Below, piece by piece: positions 51,236-59,769 of a DNA stretch of 64,000 nucleotides (its first letter is position 1; each line of letters opens with the position of its first letter). Source of the DNA: CAXMST01 sp963790085 (GTDB lineage Bacteria > Actinomycetota > Thermoleophilia > Solirubrobacterales > 70-9); the NCBI GenBank assembly GCA_963790085.1, contig CAWBNH010000006.1, forward strand, positions 1-64,000, written 5' to 3'. A model generated the notes under the pieces. It made no database searches and was not told where the DNA came from. It worked only from the letters and a program-made list of their open reading frames with translations. Made by a program: the position numbers and the translations under genes.

Positions 51236-53200
51236 ATGGCCGAGAGCACCGACGCAGCCGCGGACCTGGAGTGGCACCGGGTGCTCGCCGAGGACGAGTT
51301 GCCCGAGGGCCGCGTCACCACCGTTCACGCCGGTCTCAAGAGCGTCGCACTCGTCCACTACGAGGGTAAGTTCAGCGCGCTCGACAACCACTGCCCGCAT
51401 CAGGGCGGGCCGCTCGGCGAGGGCTCGATCGAGAACGGCCTGTTGCGCTGCCCCTGGCACGGCTTCGACTACTGCCCGCTGACGGGTCAGTCGCCCGGCT
51501 TCGACGACGAGGCGACCACGTATCCGCTCGAGGTCCGCGACGGCGAGATCTTCGTCGGCGTCGAGCCGCCGGCGTCCCACGCCGAGACGGTCACCGACGT
51601 GATGGCCCGGACGATGGTCAACTGGGGCGTCAAGCACGTGTTCGGCATGGTCGGGCACTCGAACCTCGGGCTCGCCGACGCGATCCGCCGCCGCGAGAGC
51701 GACGGCGAGCTCACCTACATCGGCATCCGTCACGAGGGTGCGGCCGCGTTCGCAGCTTCCGCCTACGGCAAGCTCACCGGGCGGCCCGCCGCCTGCCTGA
51801 CGATCGCCGGCCCCGGCGCCACCAACCTCCTGACCGGGATGTGGGACGCGAAGGTCGACCGCGCGCCGGTGCTCGCCCTCACCGGCCAGGTCGAGAACCA
51901 GGTGCTGGGGCCGGGAGCCTTCCAGGAGGTCGACCTCGCGTCGGCGTTCGAGGCCGTCGCCCACTGGAGCCAGACCGTCCTGCCGAGCTCCAGGCACGCG
52001 GAGTTGATGAGCCTCGCCTGCAAGAACGCCCTGCTGGAGCGCAACGTCGCCCATCTGATCTTTCCGGACGACGTGCAGACGATCCCCGCGCACGGCGCGA
52101 GCCCCTCCGGGCCAGAGGGCCGGGTCGGCGACGAGCGGATCACGCCGGCCGCGGAGGCAGTCGATCGCGCCGCGGCAATGCTGGCCGGGGCGAAGCGGCC
52201 GGTGGTGATCGTCGGCTACGGCGCCCGGGACGTGATGGACGAGGTCACGACGCTCGCCGAGCAGCTCGGGGCCCCGGTGATCACCACCTTCAAGGCCAAG
52301 GGCCAGATCGCCGACGACCATCCGCTCGCCTGCGGCGTGCTCGGTCGCAGCGGCACGCCGATCGCGAGCTGGGTGATGAACGAGGCGGACCTGCTGCTCG
52401 TGCTCGGCGCCTCGTTCTCGAACCACACCGGGATCTATCCGGGCCACCCGATCATCCAGGTCGACTTCGAGCGAATGCAGCTCGGCAAGTTCCACGAGGT
52501 GGCGCTGCCGGTCTGGGGCGAGATCGCGACCACGGCGAAGCTCCTCCGGGAGCGGCTCGCGGACCGCGAGCTGGCGGCGACCGACCAGCGTGGTGACGTT
52601 GCCGAACGCAGGCGCATCTGGGCCGCGGAGAAGGACCAGCGAGTCGGCGACGACCGCGGCAACGGCGTCAACTCCGCCTCGATCTTCGAGTCGATGACCC
52701 GGCTCGTTCCCGAGGACGCGGTGATCGCCGTCGACGTCGGCAACAACACCTATTCCTTCGGCCGCTACTTCGACTCGAAGCAGGGCCAACGGGTGCTGAT
52801 GAGCGGCTACCTCGGCTCGATCGGCTTCGGCTACCCGGCCGCGATCGGAGCCTGGGCGGCAACCGAGGGTGAGCGCCCGATCGTCGCGGTGACCGGCGAC
52901 GGGGGCTTCGGCCAGTACATGGGAGAGATCCTGACCGCCGTCAAATACGGGATGAACATCACCCATGTGCTGCTCAACAACAGCCAGCTCGGCAAGATCA
53001 CCAAGGAGCAGCGGGCGGGCGAGTGGGACGTCTGGGCGACCGACCTGCACAACCCGAACTTCGCTGAGTACGCGGAGCTGTGCGGCGCCCTCGGTCTCCG
53101 GGTCACGGATCGGGCGGATCTCGACGAGGCGATCACCCGGGCCCTCGCACACGATGGGCCCGCTATGGTCGAGGTCGTGACCGACCCGGAGCTGGTCTGA
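51236..53200 (+). CDS. Rieske [2Fe-2S] domain fused to a thiamine-diphosphate-dependent enzyme
   Basis: This is a 654-residue fusion. Residues ~11-108 form a Rieske domain with Cys53-x-His55 (HCPHQGGPL) and Cys72-x2-His75 (RCPWHGFDY), all four cluster ligands present. Residues ~117-654 form a complete ThDP enzyme of the acetolactate-synthase/pyruvate-oxidase type. It has Glu167 in IRHEGAAAFAASAYGKLTG (the cofactor-activating Glu), LTIAGPGATNLLTG, a central domain (VVIVGYGARDVMDEV, ITTFKAKGQIADDHPL) and the ThDP-Mg motif GDGGFGQYMGE...NN (554-582). It likely decarboxylates a 2-oxoacid, with the cluster taking electrons from the carbanion. This is inference; the substrate is unknown. It is coupled to the next gene (TGATG). 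Confidence 0.9.
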   Translation: MAESTDAAADLEWHRVLAEDELPEGRVTTVHAGLKSVALVHYEGKFSALDNHCPHQGGPLGEGSIENGLLRCPWHGFDYCPLTGQSPGFDDEATTYPLEVRDGEIFVGVEPPASHAETVTDVMARTMVNWGVKHVFGMVGHSNLGLADAIRRRESDGELTYIGIRHEGAAAFAASAYGKLTGRPAACLTIAGPGATNLLTGMWDAKVDRAPVLALTGQVENQVLGPGAFQEVDLASAFEAVAHWSQTVLPSSRHAELMSLACKNALLERNVAHLIFPDDVQTIPAHGASPSGPEGRVGDERITPAAEAVDRAAAMLAGAKRPVVIVGYGARDVMDEVTTLAEQLGAPVITTFKAKGQIADDHPLACGVLGRSGTPIASWVMNEADLLLVLGASFSNHTGIYPGHPIIQVDFERMQLGKFHEVALPVWGEIATTAKLLRERLADRELAATDQRGDVAERRRIWAAEKDQRVGDDRGNGVNSASIFESMTRLVPEDAVIAVDVGNNTYSFGRYFDSKQGQRVLMSGYLGSIGFGYPAAIGAWAATEGERPIVAVTGDGGFGQYMGEILTAVKYGMNITHVLLNNSQLGKITKEQRAGEWDVWATDLHNPNFAEYAELCGALGLRVTDRADLDEAITRALAHDGPAMVEVVTDPELV

Positions 53201-53904
53201 TGGCTGACATCAACGAGCATGCAGAGGCCCTGGCCGACGCCGGCGAACACCTCGAGGCGCTCGGCCGCCCGCCGCTCGAGCCGCTGCCCCCGGGCTATAC
53301 GGAGGGGCGCGAGGCCCTGCACCGGATCGCCGAGGACGTGCTGAAGCCGAAGCGCCTGCTCGAGACCGGCAACGAGATCGCACTCCGCTTCACCCCGGGC
53401 GGTTTCGGGACGCCGCGCTGGGAGCAGGGCGTCGAGAGCGGGCTTCCGGGCTCGGCCCGGGTCGAGGGGACGGAGATCGTGATCGACGCCGCATCCAACG
53501 AGGTGCGGACGCCGACCGGGATCGATCCGGCCGTCGCCGCCGTCGTCGCCGACTGGTTCGCGCTTGGAACGGTCGCCCTCGCCGGCCTGATCGAGGCCGG
53601 CCCCGGCCTCGATCCCGAGCCGATCAGACTGTGGCCCGAGCACTTCGACGTCGCCACGGTGCTCGGCGACGAGGCCGCCGGCTCACGGGCGAACTTCGGC
53701 GCCTCCCCGGGGGACGAGCAGCATCCCGAGCCCTATCTGTACGTCGGCCCCTGGGTCGAGCAGCCGGAGAGCAAGATCTGGAACGCCACCGGCTTCCACG
53801 GCGCCGAGCTGCGATACGCGGAGCTGCTCGGGGCCGAGGATCAGCTCGAAGCGGCGACGAGCTTCTTCGTCTCGCACCTAGAGGCTCTCGGGCCGGACGG
53901 CTGA
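53200..53904 (+). CDS. Conserved hypothetical protein coupled to the Rieske-ThDP enzyme
   Basis: This 234-residue protein begins with MADINEHAEALADAGEHLEAL and contains EALHRIAEDVLKPKRLLETGNEIALRFTPGGFGTP, RLWPEHFDVATVLGDEA, ANFGASPGDEQHPEPYLYVGPW and FHGAELRYAELLGAED. The WPEHFD and HPEPYLYVGPW motifs look functional but I know no family activity. There is no signal peptide or membrane segment. Its ATG overlaps the fusion enzyme's stop (TGATG), so translation is coupled, and the two proteins may work together. Confidence 0.75.
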   Translation: MADINEHAEALADAGEHLEALGRPPLEPLPPGYTEGREALHRIAEDVLKPKRLLETGNEIALRFTPGGFGTPRWEQGVESGLPGSARVEGTEIVIDAASNEVRTPTGIDPAVAAVVADWFALGTVALAGLIEAGPGLDPEPIRLWPEHFDVATVLGDEAAGSRANFGASPGDEQHPEPYLYVGPWVEQPESKIWNATGFHGAELRYAELLGAEDQLEAATSFFVSHLEALGPDG

Positions 53905-53941
53905 CGGAGCCCGGGCCGCGGCGGCCGCTGCTCCGCGCCGG

Positions 53942-53947
53942 TAGGCT
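53942..53947 (+). promoter_or_regulatory. -10-like hexamer for the AIM24-like gene
   Basis: TAGGCT lies 36 nt before the ATG at 53984, which has a GGAGGAGGAA ribosome-binding site. Confidence 0.4.
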
Positions 53948-53983
53948 GAGACCGCAAACGAAGGGACCGCGGAGGAGGAACGC

Positions 53984-54658
53984 ATGGATCGGGTCGAGGG
54001 ATCGCTACAGGGCTTCAGCGAGGTCGAGACCGGCGAGGCCTTCACGATCCAGAACCCGCGGCTGCTCAAGGTCGAGCTCTCCGCCACCACCGTGATGGCC
54101 CGTAGCGGGGCGATGGTCGCCTACCAGGGCGAGGTCAACTTCGAGCACCAGGGCGGCGGCATGGGGCGGCTGCTGAAGAAGGCCGCGACCGGCGAGAGCC
54201 TGCGCCTGATGAAGGCGAGCGGCAGCGGCGAGGTCTTCCTGGCCGAGCGGGCGATGCTCGTCCACGTGATCAAGCTGCAGGACGAGGCGGTCACCGCCAA
54301 TGGGCGCAACGTGCTCGCGTTCGAGACCGGGATCGACTGGGACGTGAAGAAGGTCAAGGGGGGCGCCGCCGGGATGCTCGCCGGCGGCCTCTTCAACATC
54401 CATCTCGAGGGGACCGGGACGGTCGCCCTGCTCTCCGAGGGCGAGCCGGTGATGCTCGACGTCGCGAGCGCGCCGACCTTCGCCGACCCGCAGGCGGCGA
54501 TCGCCTGGTCGGGCGGCGTCCAGACGGCGCTGAAGACCGACATGCAGGCGAAGAGCCTGATCGGGATGGGCTCCGGCGAGAGCATCCAGATCGGATACTC
54601 GGGCCAGGGCTGGGTGCTGGTCCAGCCCTCGGAGGGCCCGCCTACGGCCGCGCCCTGA
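53984..54658 (+). CDS. AIM24 family protein
   Basis: This 224-residue beta-rich protein has the AIM24 / TIGR00266-like pattern VELSATTVMARSGAMVAYQGEVNFEHQ, LMKASGSGEVFLAERAMLVHVIKLQDEAVTANGRNVLAFETGIDWDVKK, GLFNIHLEGTGTVALLSEGEP and VLVQPSEG. AIM24 proteins are thought to bind membranes or act in envelope stability; no enzymatic role is known. GGAGGAGGAAC lies just before the ATG. Its last 17 bp overlap the stop region of the convergent aldolase gene. Confidence 0.85.
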   Translation: MDRVEGSLQGFSEVETGEAFTIQNPRLLKVELSATTVMARSGAMVAYQGEVNFEHQGGGMGRLLKKAATGESLRLMKASGSGEVFLAERAMLVHVIKLQDEAVTANGRNVLAFETGIDWDVKKVKGGAAGMLAGGLFNIHLEGTGTVALLSEGEPVMLDVASAPTFADPQAAIAWSGGVQTALKTDMQAKSLIGMGSGESIQIGYSGQGWVLVQPSEGPPTAAP

Positions 54659-55706
54659 GCCGCGCGCCGGCCGCCGCAACGAGACCCTCGACGTCCTCGG
54701 GGGTCGTGTCCCAGGAGCACATCCAGCGGACCACGCTCCGCTCTCCACCCTCCGCGTCCCAGACGTAGAAGGGATGCTCCCCGGGCAGGTCCTCGAGCAG
54801 TCCGTCGATCACCGGCTTCGGCAGCCGCACGAAGACGCCGTTGGCCTCGACCGGGTGGACGATCTCGGCGCCGTCGAGCGAGGAGACGCCGTCGGCCAGC
54901 AACGCCGCCATCGCGTTCGCGTGCCGAGCGCTGCGCAGCCAGAGATCTTCGCCTCCGAGCAGCGCCTCGAACTGGGCGCTGATGAAGCGCATCTTCGAGG
55001 CAAGCTGCATCAGCTGCTTGCGGGCGAACGGGACCAGCCCCGCGTCGGCGGCATCGGTTAGGAAGACGGCGACCTCGCCGAACAGGAGCCCGTTCTTGGT
55101 GCCGCCGAAGGAGATCGCATCGACGCCGACGTCGGTCGTGAAGGCGGCGAACGGGAGCCCGAGCGCCGCGGCCGCATTGGCTATCCGCGCGCCGTCGAGG
55201 TGCAGGTACATGTCCCGCTCGTGGGCCGCCGCGGCGATTGCCGCGACCTCCTCGGGCGTGTAGAGGGTGCCGAGCTCAGTGCTCTGGGTGATCGAGACGA
55301 TCCGCGGCTGGACGTGATGCTCGTCGCCCCGGCGCGACTCCCAGCGGCCGACGTCGTCGGCCGTCAGCTTGCCGTGCTCGCCGTCGACCGTCAGTAGCTT
55401 CATCCCGGCAATCCGTTCCGGGGCGCCGCACTCATCGACTTGGATGTGCGCGTCCTTGGTGCAGATCACGGCCTCGTGACGGCGGCCGAGGACCTCGAGG
55501 CAGAGCACGTTGGCGGCGGTGCCGTTGAAGACGGGGTAGGCGCGCGCGCGGTCGCCGAAGTGGCGCTCGAAGGTGGCCTGCAGCCGAGCGGTCCAGGGGT
55601 CGGCGCCGTAGGAGTCGGCGTGGCCGCCGTTCGCCGCGACGATCGCCTCGAGCACCGCTGGATGGGCTCCGGCGTGGTTATCGGAGGCGAACCCCCGCTC
55701 GCTCAC
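54642..55706 (-). CDS. Low-specificity threonine-aldolase-family PLP enzyme
   Basis: This 354-residue PLP enzyme has FASDNHAGAHPAVLEAI, YGADPWTARLQATFERHFG, FNGTAANVLCLEVL, LYTPEEVAAIAAAAHERDMYLHLDGARIANAA and the PLP-Lys segment DAISFGGTKNGLLFGEVAVF. It would cleave L-threonine or beta-hydroxy amino acids to glycine plus aldehyde. It has the family's Lys in GGTKNG. The GTG start overlaps the SDR stop by 4 bp, so the two genes form an operon. It converges with AIM24. Confidence 0.9.
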   Translation of the reverse strand: MSERGFASDNHAGAHPAVLEAIVAANGGHADSYGADPWTARLQATFERHFGDRARAYPVFNGTAANVLCLEVLGRRHEAVICTKDAHIQVDECGAPERIAGMKLLTVDGEHGKLTADDVGRWESRRGDEHHVQPRIVSITQSTELGTLYTPEEVAAIAAAAHERDMYLHLDGARIANAAAALGLPFAAFTTDVGVDAISFGGTKNGLLFGEVAVFLTDAADAGLVPFARKQLMQLASKMRFISAQFEALLGGEDLWLRSARHANAMAALLADGVSSLDGAEIVHPVEANGVFVRLPKPVIDGLLEDLPGEHPFYVWDAEGGERSVVRWMCSWDTTPEDVEGLVAAAGARLRARP

Positions 55707-56416
55707 GGGTACAGCGGCAGTCGCTTGCCGTTCATGCGCGCCGCGGAATCCGAGCAGAGGAAGGCGCATGCATCGGCGATCTGCCCGGCGGAGGTGAAGC
55801 TCGGGTAGCCCTTGTCGGGATTCTTCTCCTGCATCGCCGGCGTCAGGATCGCGTTGACGACGATGATGTTCGCGGTTGCGCCGCCTCCCTCGCCGGCGAA
55901 CGCGTCGGCCAGCGCCAGTGTCCAGCTCTCGGCCGCCGCCTTCGCGGCAGCGTAGGCGGCGTTGGTCGCCTCGGGCGCCTGGGCCTGCGAGGAGCTGACC
56001 AGGACGAAGCGGCCGCCGCTCGCGGTGAGCGGGCCGTAGAACGCGCGGCTCGAGCGCTGCACGCTGCGGACGAGCAGGTCGTGAAGCCACTCGTAGTCCT
56101 CCAGCGAGGCGGTCTCGATCGGCTCGCCGCCGCGCCAGCCGCCGACCAGGTGGAGCAGGCCGTCGACGTGGCCGAAGCGCTCCACCAGTCCGTCGGCCCA
56201 GGCAGCGGTCGCCTCCTCGTCGAGCAGGTCGACGACCCTTGCGTCGACCCGCTCATCGGGAAGCCCGAGCTCGGAGACCAACTCGTCGAGCGCCTCCTGT
56301 CGCACGTCGGTCAGCGCCAGCGAGGCGCCCCCGGCCGCGAGCCGCTCGGCGACCGTCGGCCCGAGGCCGCCGCCGGCGCCGGCGATCGCGATGACTCTGC
56401 CCTCGAGACCTGCCAT
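55703..56416 (-). CDS. Short-chain dehydrogenase/reductase (SDR)
   Basis: This 237-residue protein has the Rossmann motif VIAIAGAGGGLGPTVAERL at residues 9-27. An acidic ADVRQE-like segment selects NAD(H) or NADP(H), and DGLLHLVGGW replaces the NAG loop. The catalytic region has VSSSQAQ and the YAAAKAA motif with Tyr and Lys. The reaction and substrate are unknown. TAGGTT ends 6 nt before the ATG. It is co-translated with the downstream aldolase-family gene, suggesting a shared pathway for a hydroxy amino acid. Confidence 0.9.
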   Translation of the reverse strand: MAGLEGRVIAIAGAGGGLGPTVAERLAAGGASLALTDVRQEALDELVSELGLPDERVDARVVDLLDEEATAAWADGLVERFGHVDGLLHLVGGWRGGEPIETASLEDYEWLHDLLVRSVQRSSRAFYGPLTASGGRFVLVSSSQAQAPEATNAAYAAAKAAAESWTLALADAFAGEGGGATANIIVVNAILTPAMQEKNPDKGYPSFTSAGQIADACAFLCSDSAARMNGKRLPLYP

Positions 56417-56422
56417 GCCGGC

Positions 56423-56428
56423 AACCTA
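56423..56428 (-). promoter_or_regulatory. -10-like hexamer for the SDR-aldolase operon
   Basis: TAGGTT on the minus strand ends 6 nt before the ATG at 56416. Confidence 0.4.
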
Positions 56429-58528
56429 TCGGGCCGCGGTCGCCGCCGGGCGACCGGCCAGCGCCGGTTCGAGCTTCGGCTGCAGCTGCGTGTAGAAGAG
56501 GCTCAACGGGAACTCGTCGTCGCGAACCAGGTCGACGAGCTGCTTCGGCTCGTCGACCTCGGGCAGATCGCGACCCTCCTTGGCCCAGACCGAGCTCTCC
56601 GCCGGCGGCACGTAGGTCGCCACCAGGTCGTGCGCCGCGATCCACTGCCCGAGCTTCGAGCGGTCGATGCCGGAGCGGTAGAGGTCGGCGACCGCGACGC
56701 GCAGGCGCTCGACACCCTCAGCGACCCTGTCCCACTCGATTCTCAGCTCGTTGTCCGTCCAGTGGATGTAGCCCTCGCCGTGCAGGAAGGCGAACAGCAG
56801 CTGGCCGCCGAGACCGTCGTAGTTGCGGACGCGCGAGCCCGTAACCGGGAACCGGAACAGGCGGTCGAAGAGGATCGCGTACTGAACGTGGCGCGCGAGC
56901 CCGAAGCCCTCGGCCTCGAGCTGCACCGCTTCGCCGAACGTGGTCAGGTCGCAGCGCAGCTCCTCCAGCGAGTACATCCAGTAGGGGCTTCGCTGGCGAA
57001 TCATGAACGGATCGAAGGGCAGATCACCACGCATGTGGGTGCGGTCATGGATCAGGTCCCAGCACATGTAGGCATCCTGGGAGAGCCGCGGGGAGCGCAG
57101 CACAGCCTCGGCGTCGGGCGGCAGGTTGAGGCGCAGGACCTCCGCGGCCGCGCCGCAGACCCGCCGGAAGCGTTCCGCCTCGCGATCGCAGAAGATGCCT
57201 CCGAAGTAGCTCGGCGGCCGCTCCGCAGTCGCGAACGTCTCCGGGAACAGCACCGCGCACTCCGAGTCGTATCCGTCGGTGTAGTCGACCAGCTCGACCG
57301 GGACGAACTTGGCGTTGTCGTAGCGCTCCGCCTCGAGCTCGGCGATCCACTCGGGCCAGGGAACGCGGACGATCAGCGCCTCGAGGCAGGTGTCGGGCGA
57401 CGCGTTCTGCTTGTACATCGGGAACACGGCCAGGTGCTCGATCCCGTCGCGGCGGTCACGCTCCGGCCGGAACGTCTCGACCGAGCGGATGAAGTCGGGC
57501 CTGCCGAAGCCGGCGGACGCCCACTCGCGGAGATCGCGCTGCAGCGCCTCTAGGTACTCGGCCTGGTGTGGGAAGTGGGCTGCCAGCCGCCCGACGCGCG
57601 TGGCGATCGTCTCGACGAGCGCGGCGAGCCGGTCGCCGTCACGGCCCTCGAGCTCGATCGAGCCGTCCGGCTCCTGCTCGAGCCGCAGCTCGGCGACGGC
57701 GGACCTCAGCTCCAGCCAGGCAGGGTCCGACGCTGCAGCCGACACCGGCCTCTCGGGCGGACGGGCGAACGCAGTCCCGGCCGCCCAGTAGATCAGGTTC
57801 AGCCACAGCGACCGGTGATCGAGAGCGTCGATGCAGTCGTCGCCGAACAGGTCGGAGTCCGCGAGCGCGACGACCCGGCCCCGGCCGTGCTCGGCGACGG
57901 CGGCGAGCGGCGCCGACGGCGGCGATGCCGTCGCGCTCGTCCGGGCGATCACGACGGGCCCGTTGTGCGCTGCGATCGTCCCGGCGCGATAGAAGCACGC
58001 GCGCTCGACGCGGGCGAGAAGGTCGACGCCGCCGCCACGGTCGCGGATCAGATCGGCGAGTACCCAGGACGGGGCACCGTCGAGGTGGTGCTCGTAGTCC
58101 TGGACCGTCGTGTTCTCGATCGCGAGATCGAAGCGGGCCAGGAGGTCGTTGAGGTTGTTGCCGTACTTGTCGTGCTCGGTCTCGCCGAGCACGACAAGGC
58201 CGCCGCCCTCGCGTACGAACGCTTCGATCGCATCGAGCTCTTGCGGCGAGAAGCGAGGTCGGCCCTCGCCGGTGGTCGCCTCCCACTTCGGATCAGAGGG
58301 GTGAGCGATGACCAGGACGGCCGCTCCCGCCAGCCGCTCGATGAGCGGCTCGGTCGCTACGGCCTCGACCGAGAAGTCCCGGGCGCGCAGCAACTCGGCC
58401 GCACGCGCCATCGAGGAGTCGGCCGGATGAGCGGGCTGCATCCGGGCCGCCCGGTCGCGGTCGATCGTCCAGGCCTCGGAGTGACCCTCGTCAAAGAGGA
58501 CGCGGGCTGTCTTCCTGGTCGCGATCAC
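56426..58528 (-). CDS. Large two-domain protein, DUF6421-like C-terminal part
   Basis: This 700-residue protein has two parts. Residues ~1-250 resemble a glutaminase-like or Rossmann-type domain (RVLFDEGHSEAW, VLVIAHPSDPKWE, FVREGGGLVVLGETEHDKYGNNLN, RVVALADSDLFGDDCID). The remainder contains FPMYKQNASPDTCLEAL, AVLFPETFA, and the conserved CWDLIHDRTHMRGDLPFDPFMI, which could form a metal or substrate site (IHDRTHMRGD). The C-terminal half resembles DUF6421 as I recall it. The chemistry is unknown. The GTG at 58528 has TACCTT ending 6 nt upstream. Confidence 0.7.
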   Translation of the reverse strand: MIATRKTARVLFDEGHSEAWTIDRDRAARMQPAHPADSSMARAAELLRARDFSVEAVATEPLIERLAGAAVLVIAHPSDPKWEATTGEGRPRFSPQELDAIEAFVREGGGLVVLGETEHDKYGNNLNDLLARFDLAIENTTVQDYEHHLDGAPSWVLADLIRDRGGGVDLLARVERACFYRAGTIAAHNGPVVIARTSATASPPSAPLAAVAEHGRGRVVALADSDLFGDDCIDALDHRSLWLNLIYWAAGTAFARPPERPVSAAASDPAWLELRSAVAELRLEQEPDGSIELEGRDGDRLAALVETIATRVGRLAAHFPHQAEYLEALQRDLREWASAGFGRPDFIRSVETFRPERDRRDGIEHLAVFPMYKQNASPDTCLEALIVRVPWPEWIAELEAERYDNAKFVPVELVDYTDGYDSECAVLFPETFATAERPPSYFGGIFCDREAERFRRVCGAAAEVLRLNLPPDAEAVLRSPRLSQDAYMCWDLIHDRTHMRGDLPFDPFMIRQRSPYWMYSLEELRCDLTTFGEAVQLEAEGFGLARHVQYAILFDRLFRFPVTGSRVRNYDGLGGQLLFAFLHGEGYIHWTDNELRIEWDRVAEGVERLRVAVADLYRSGIDRSKLGQWIAAHDLVATYVPPAESSVWAKEGRDLPEVDEPKQLVDLVRDDEFPLSLFYTQLQPKLEPALAGRPAATAAR

Positions 58529-58534
58529 CGGTCA

Positions 58535-58540
58535 AAGGTA
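58535..58540 (-). promoter_or_regulatory. -10-like hexamer for the DUF6421-like gene
   Basis: TACCTT on the minus strand ends 6 nt before the GTG at 58528. Confidence 0.35.
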
Positions 58541-58638
58541 GCGCGAGATCCGGTTCCCAGTGAAGCTTCCCGCCGCAATCTTCCCCGGAGTCGGAGCGAG
58601 CCGGTGATCGTACGCCGTGCCGTACAGCCGGCGCCCGC

Positions 58639-58644
58639 TACGGT
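58639..58644 (+). promoter_or_regulatory. -10-like hexamer for the DoxX-like gene
   Basis: TACGGT ends 8 nt before the ATG at 58653. Confidence 0.35.
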
Positions 58645-58652
58645 GGTCGCCG

Positions 58653-59048
58653 ATGAGCACCTCTCAACGCCTGCTGGCGGCGTTCTGGATCGGCGCCGGG
58701 ATCAACCACTTCGTCAATCCCCGCTTCTATCGGGCGATCATGCCCGACTACGTCCCGGCCCACGCGGAGATGGTCCTCTGGAGCGGTGTCGCCGAGGTCG
58801 TCGCGGGGCTGCTCGTGATCCCCCGGAGAACGCGCAACCCGATCGCGCGCTGGTGGATCCTCGGCGTGCTCGCCGCCGTCTTCCCAGCCAACGTCCACAT
58901 GGCGCTGCACCCCGAGCGCTACCCGAAGATCCCCGAGCCGGCGCTCTGGGCGAGGCTGCCGCTGCAGTTCGTCGCCGCCTGGTGGGCCTGGAGGGCAACA
59001 GCCGCTCCGGCGACCGAGCGCCTCACCGGCGAGTCGGTCCCGGGCTAG
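58653..59048 (+). CDS. DoxX-like membrane protein
   Basis: This 131-residue protein has four hydrophobic segments, beginning LLAAFWIGAGINHFVNPRFYRAIMPDYVP and followed by VLWSGVAEVVAGLLVIP, WWILGVLAAVFPANVHMAL and LPLQFVAAWWAW. The NHF..P.FY...P.Y.P start is typical of small DoxX-family proteins with quinone or thiosulfate links in a few cases. The function here is unknown. The ATG at 58653 is 8 nt after TACGGT. The last 4 bp overlap the stop of the convergent transglycosylase. Confidence 0.8.
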   Translation: MSTSQRLLAAFWIGAGINHFVNPRFYRAIMPDYVPAHAEMVLWSGVAEVVAGLLVIPRRTRNPIARWWILGVLAAVFPANVHMALHPERYPKIPEPALWARLPLQFVAAWWAWRATAAPATERLTGESVPG

Positions 59049-59698
59049 AGCCCGAGCTCGCGCTCGTAGCTCTCGGCGTACTCCTCGCGCTTCTCCAGGA
59101 CCTGCTCGACGTAGGCGCGCGTCTCCGCGAACGCGATGTCGGACGTCTCCATCGACGCCCCACCCCAGGCGTCGGCGTTGCCCATACCGGCGTTGTATCC
59201 GGCCAGCGCCGCCGCCTCGTTGCCCTCGTAGCGGTCAAGCAGATAGCGGAGGAAGAAGGTCCCGTAGCGGATGTTGAGCTCCGGGTCCGCGAGGTCGTCG
59301 TAGACGAAGGTCTCGCCACCGGAGAGCTTCTCGATCGTGTCAGCCGTGTCCGGCGTGATCTGCATCAGACCGCGGGCACCGGCGTCGGAGGTCTGGTCGC
59401 GGAAGCGCGACTCGCTGTAGATCACGGCCGCGATCAGGCCCGCGTCGACCGATTTCTCGCGGGCCTGCTGGCGGATGATGTTCTCGTACTCGAGCGGCAG
59501 CGTCAGCTCTCGGATGGCGCCGCCGAAGTCGATCCGCGAGACCCCGTAAGCGACGAGCAGCGCGACCAGGGCGAGGAGCCCGGTGGTCGCCCAGCCGTTC
59601 CCGGACCGTCCTCCGGCGAGCAGCGAGCGACGCCCTCTGGCAGGCCGCTTGCTGCCGCGAGCACGCGCTCGCGCCGGTGTCCCTACGGAAGCGGGCAC
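59045..59698 (-). CDS. Lytic transglycosylase (SLT domain), membrane anchored
   Basis: This 217-residue protein has a basic N-terminal tail and one transmembrane segment (LLALVALLVAYGV, about 41-53). An SLT domain with DAGLIAAVIYSESRF (catalytic Glu in SES), SDAGARGLMQITP, ADPELNIRYGTFFL and AALAGYNAG follows. It cleaves peptidoglycan between MurNAc and GlcNAc outside the membrane. The GTG at 59698 follows TATCTT by 6 nt. The tail is cytoplasmic. Confidence 0.9.
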   Translation of the reverse strand: MPASVGTPARARARGSKRPARGRRSLLAGGRSGNGWATTGLLALVALLVAYGVSRIDFGGAIRELTLPLEYENIIRQQAREKSVDAGLIAAVIYSESRFRDQTSDAGARGLMQITPDTADTIEKLSGGETFVYDDLADPELNIRYGTFFLRYLLDRYEGNEAAALAGYNAGMGNADAWGGASMETSDIAFAETRAYVEQVLEKREEYAESYERELGL

Positions 59699-59704
59699 CG
59701 GCCC

Positions 59705-59710
59705 AAGATA
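59705..59710 (-). promoter_or_regulatory. -10-like hexamer for the lytic transglycosylase gene
   Basis: TATCTT on the minus strand ends 6 nt before the GTG at 59698. Confidence 0.45.
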
Positions 59711-59769
59711 GCGATGGCCTCAGACCGCGTCGAGCCGGTGGATGACCATGTTGCAGTGCCGACCTGCGG

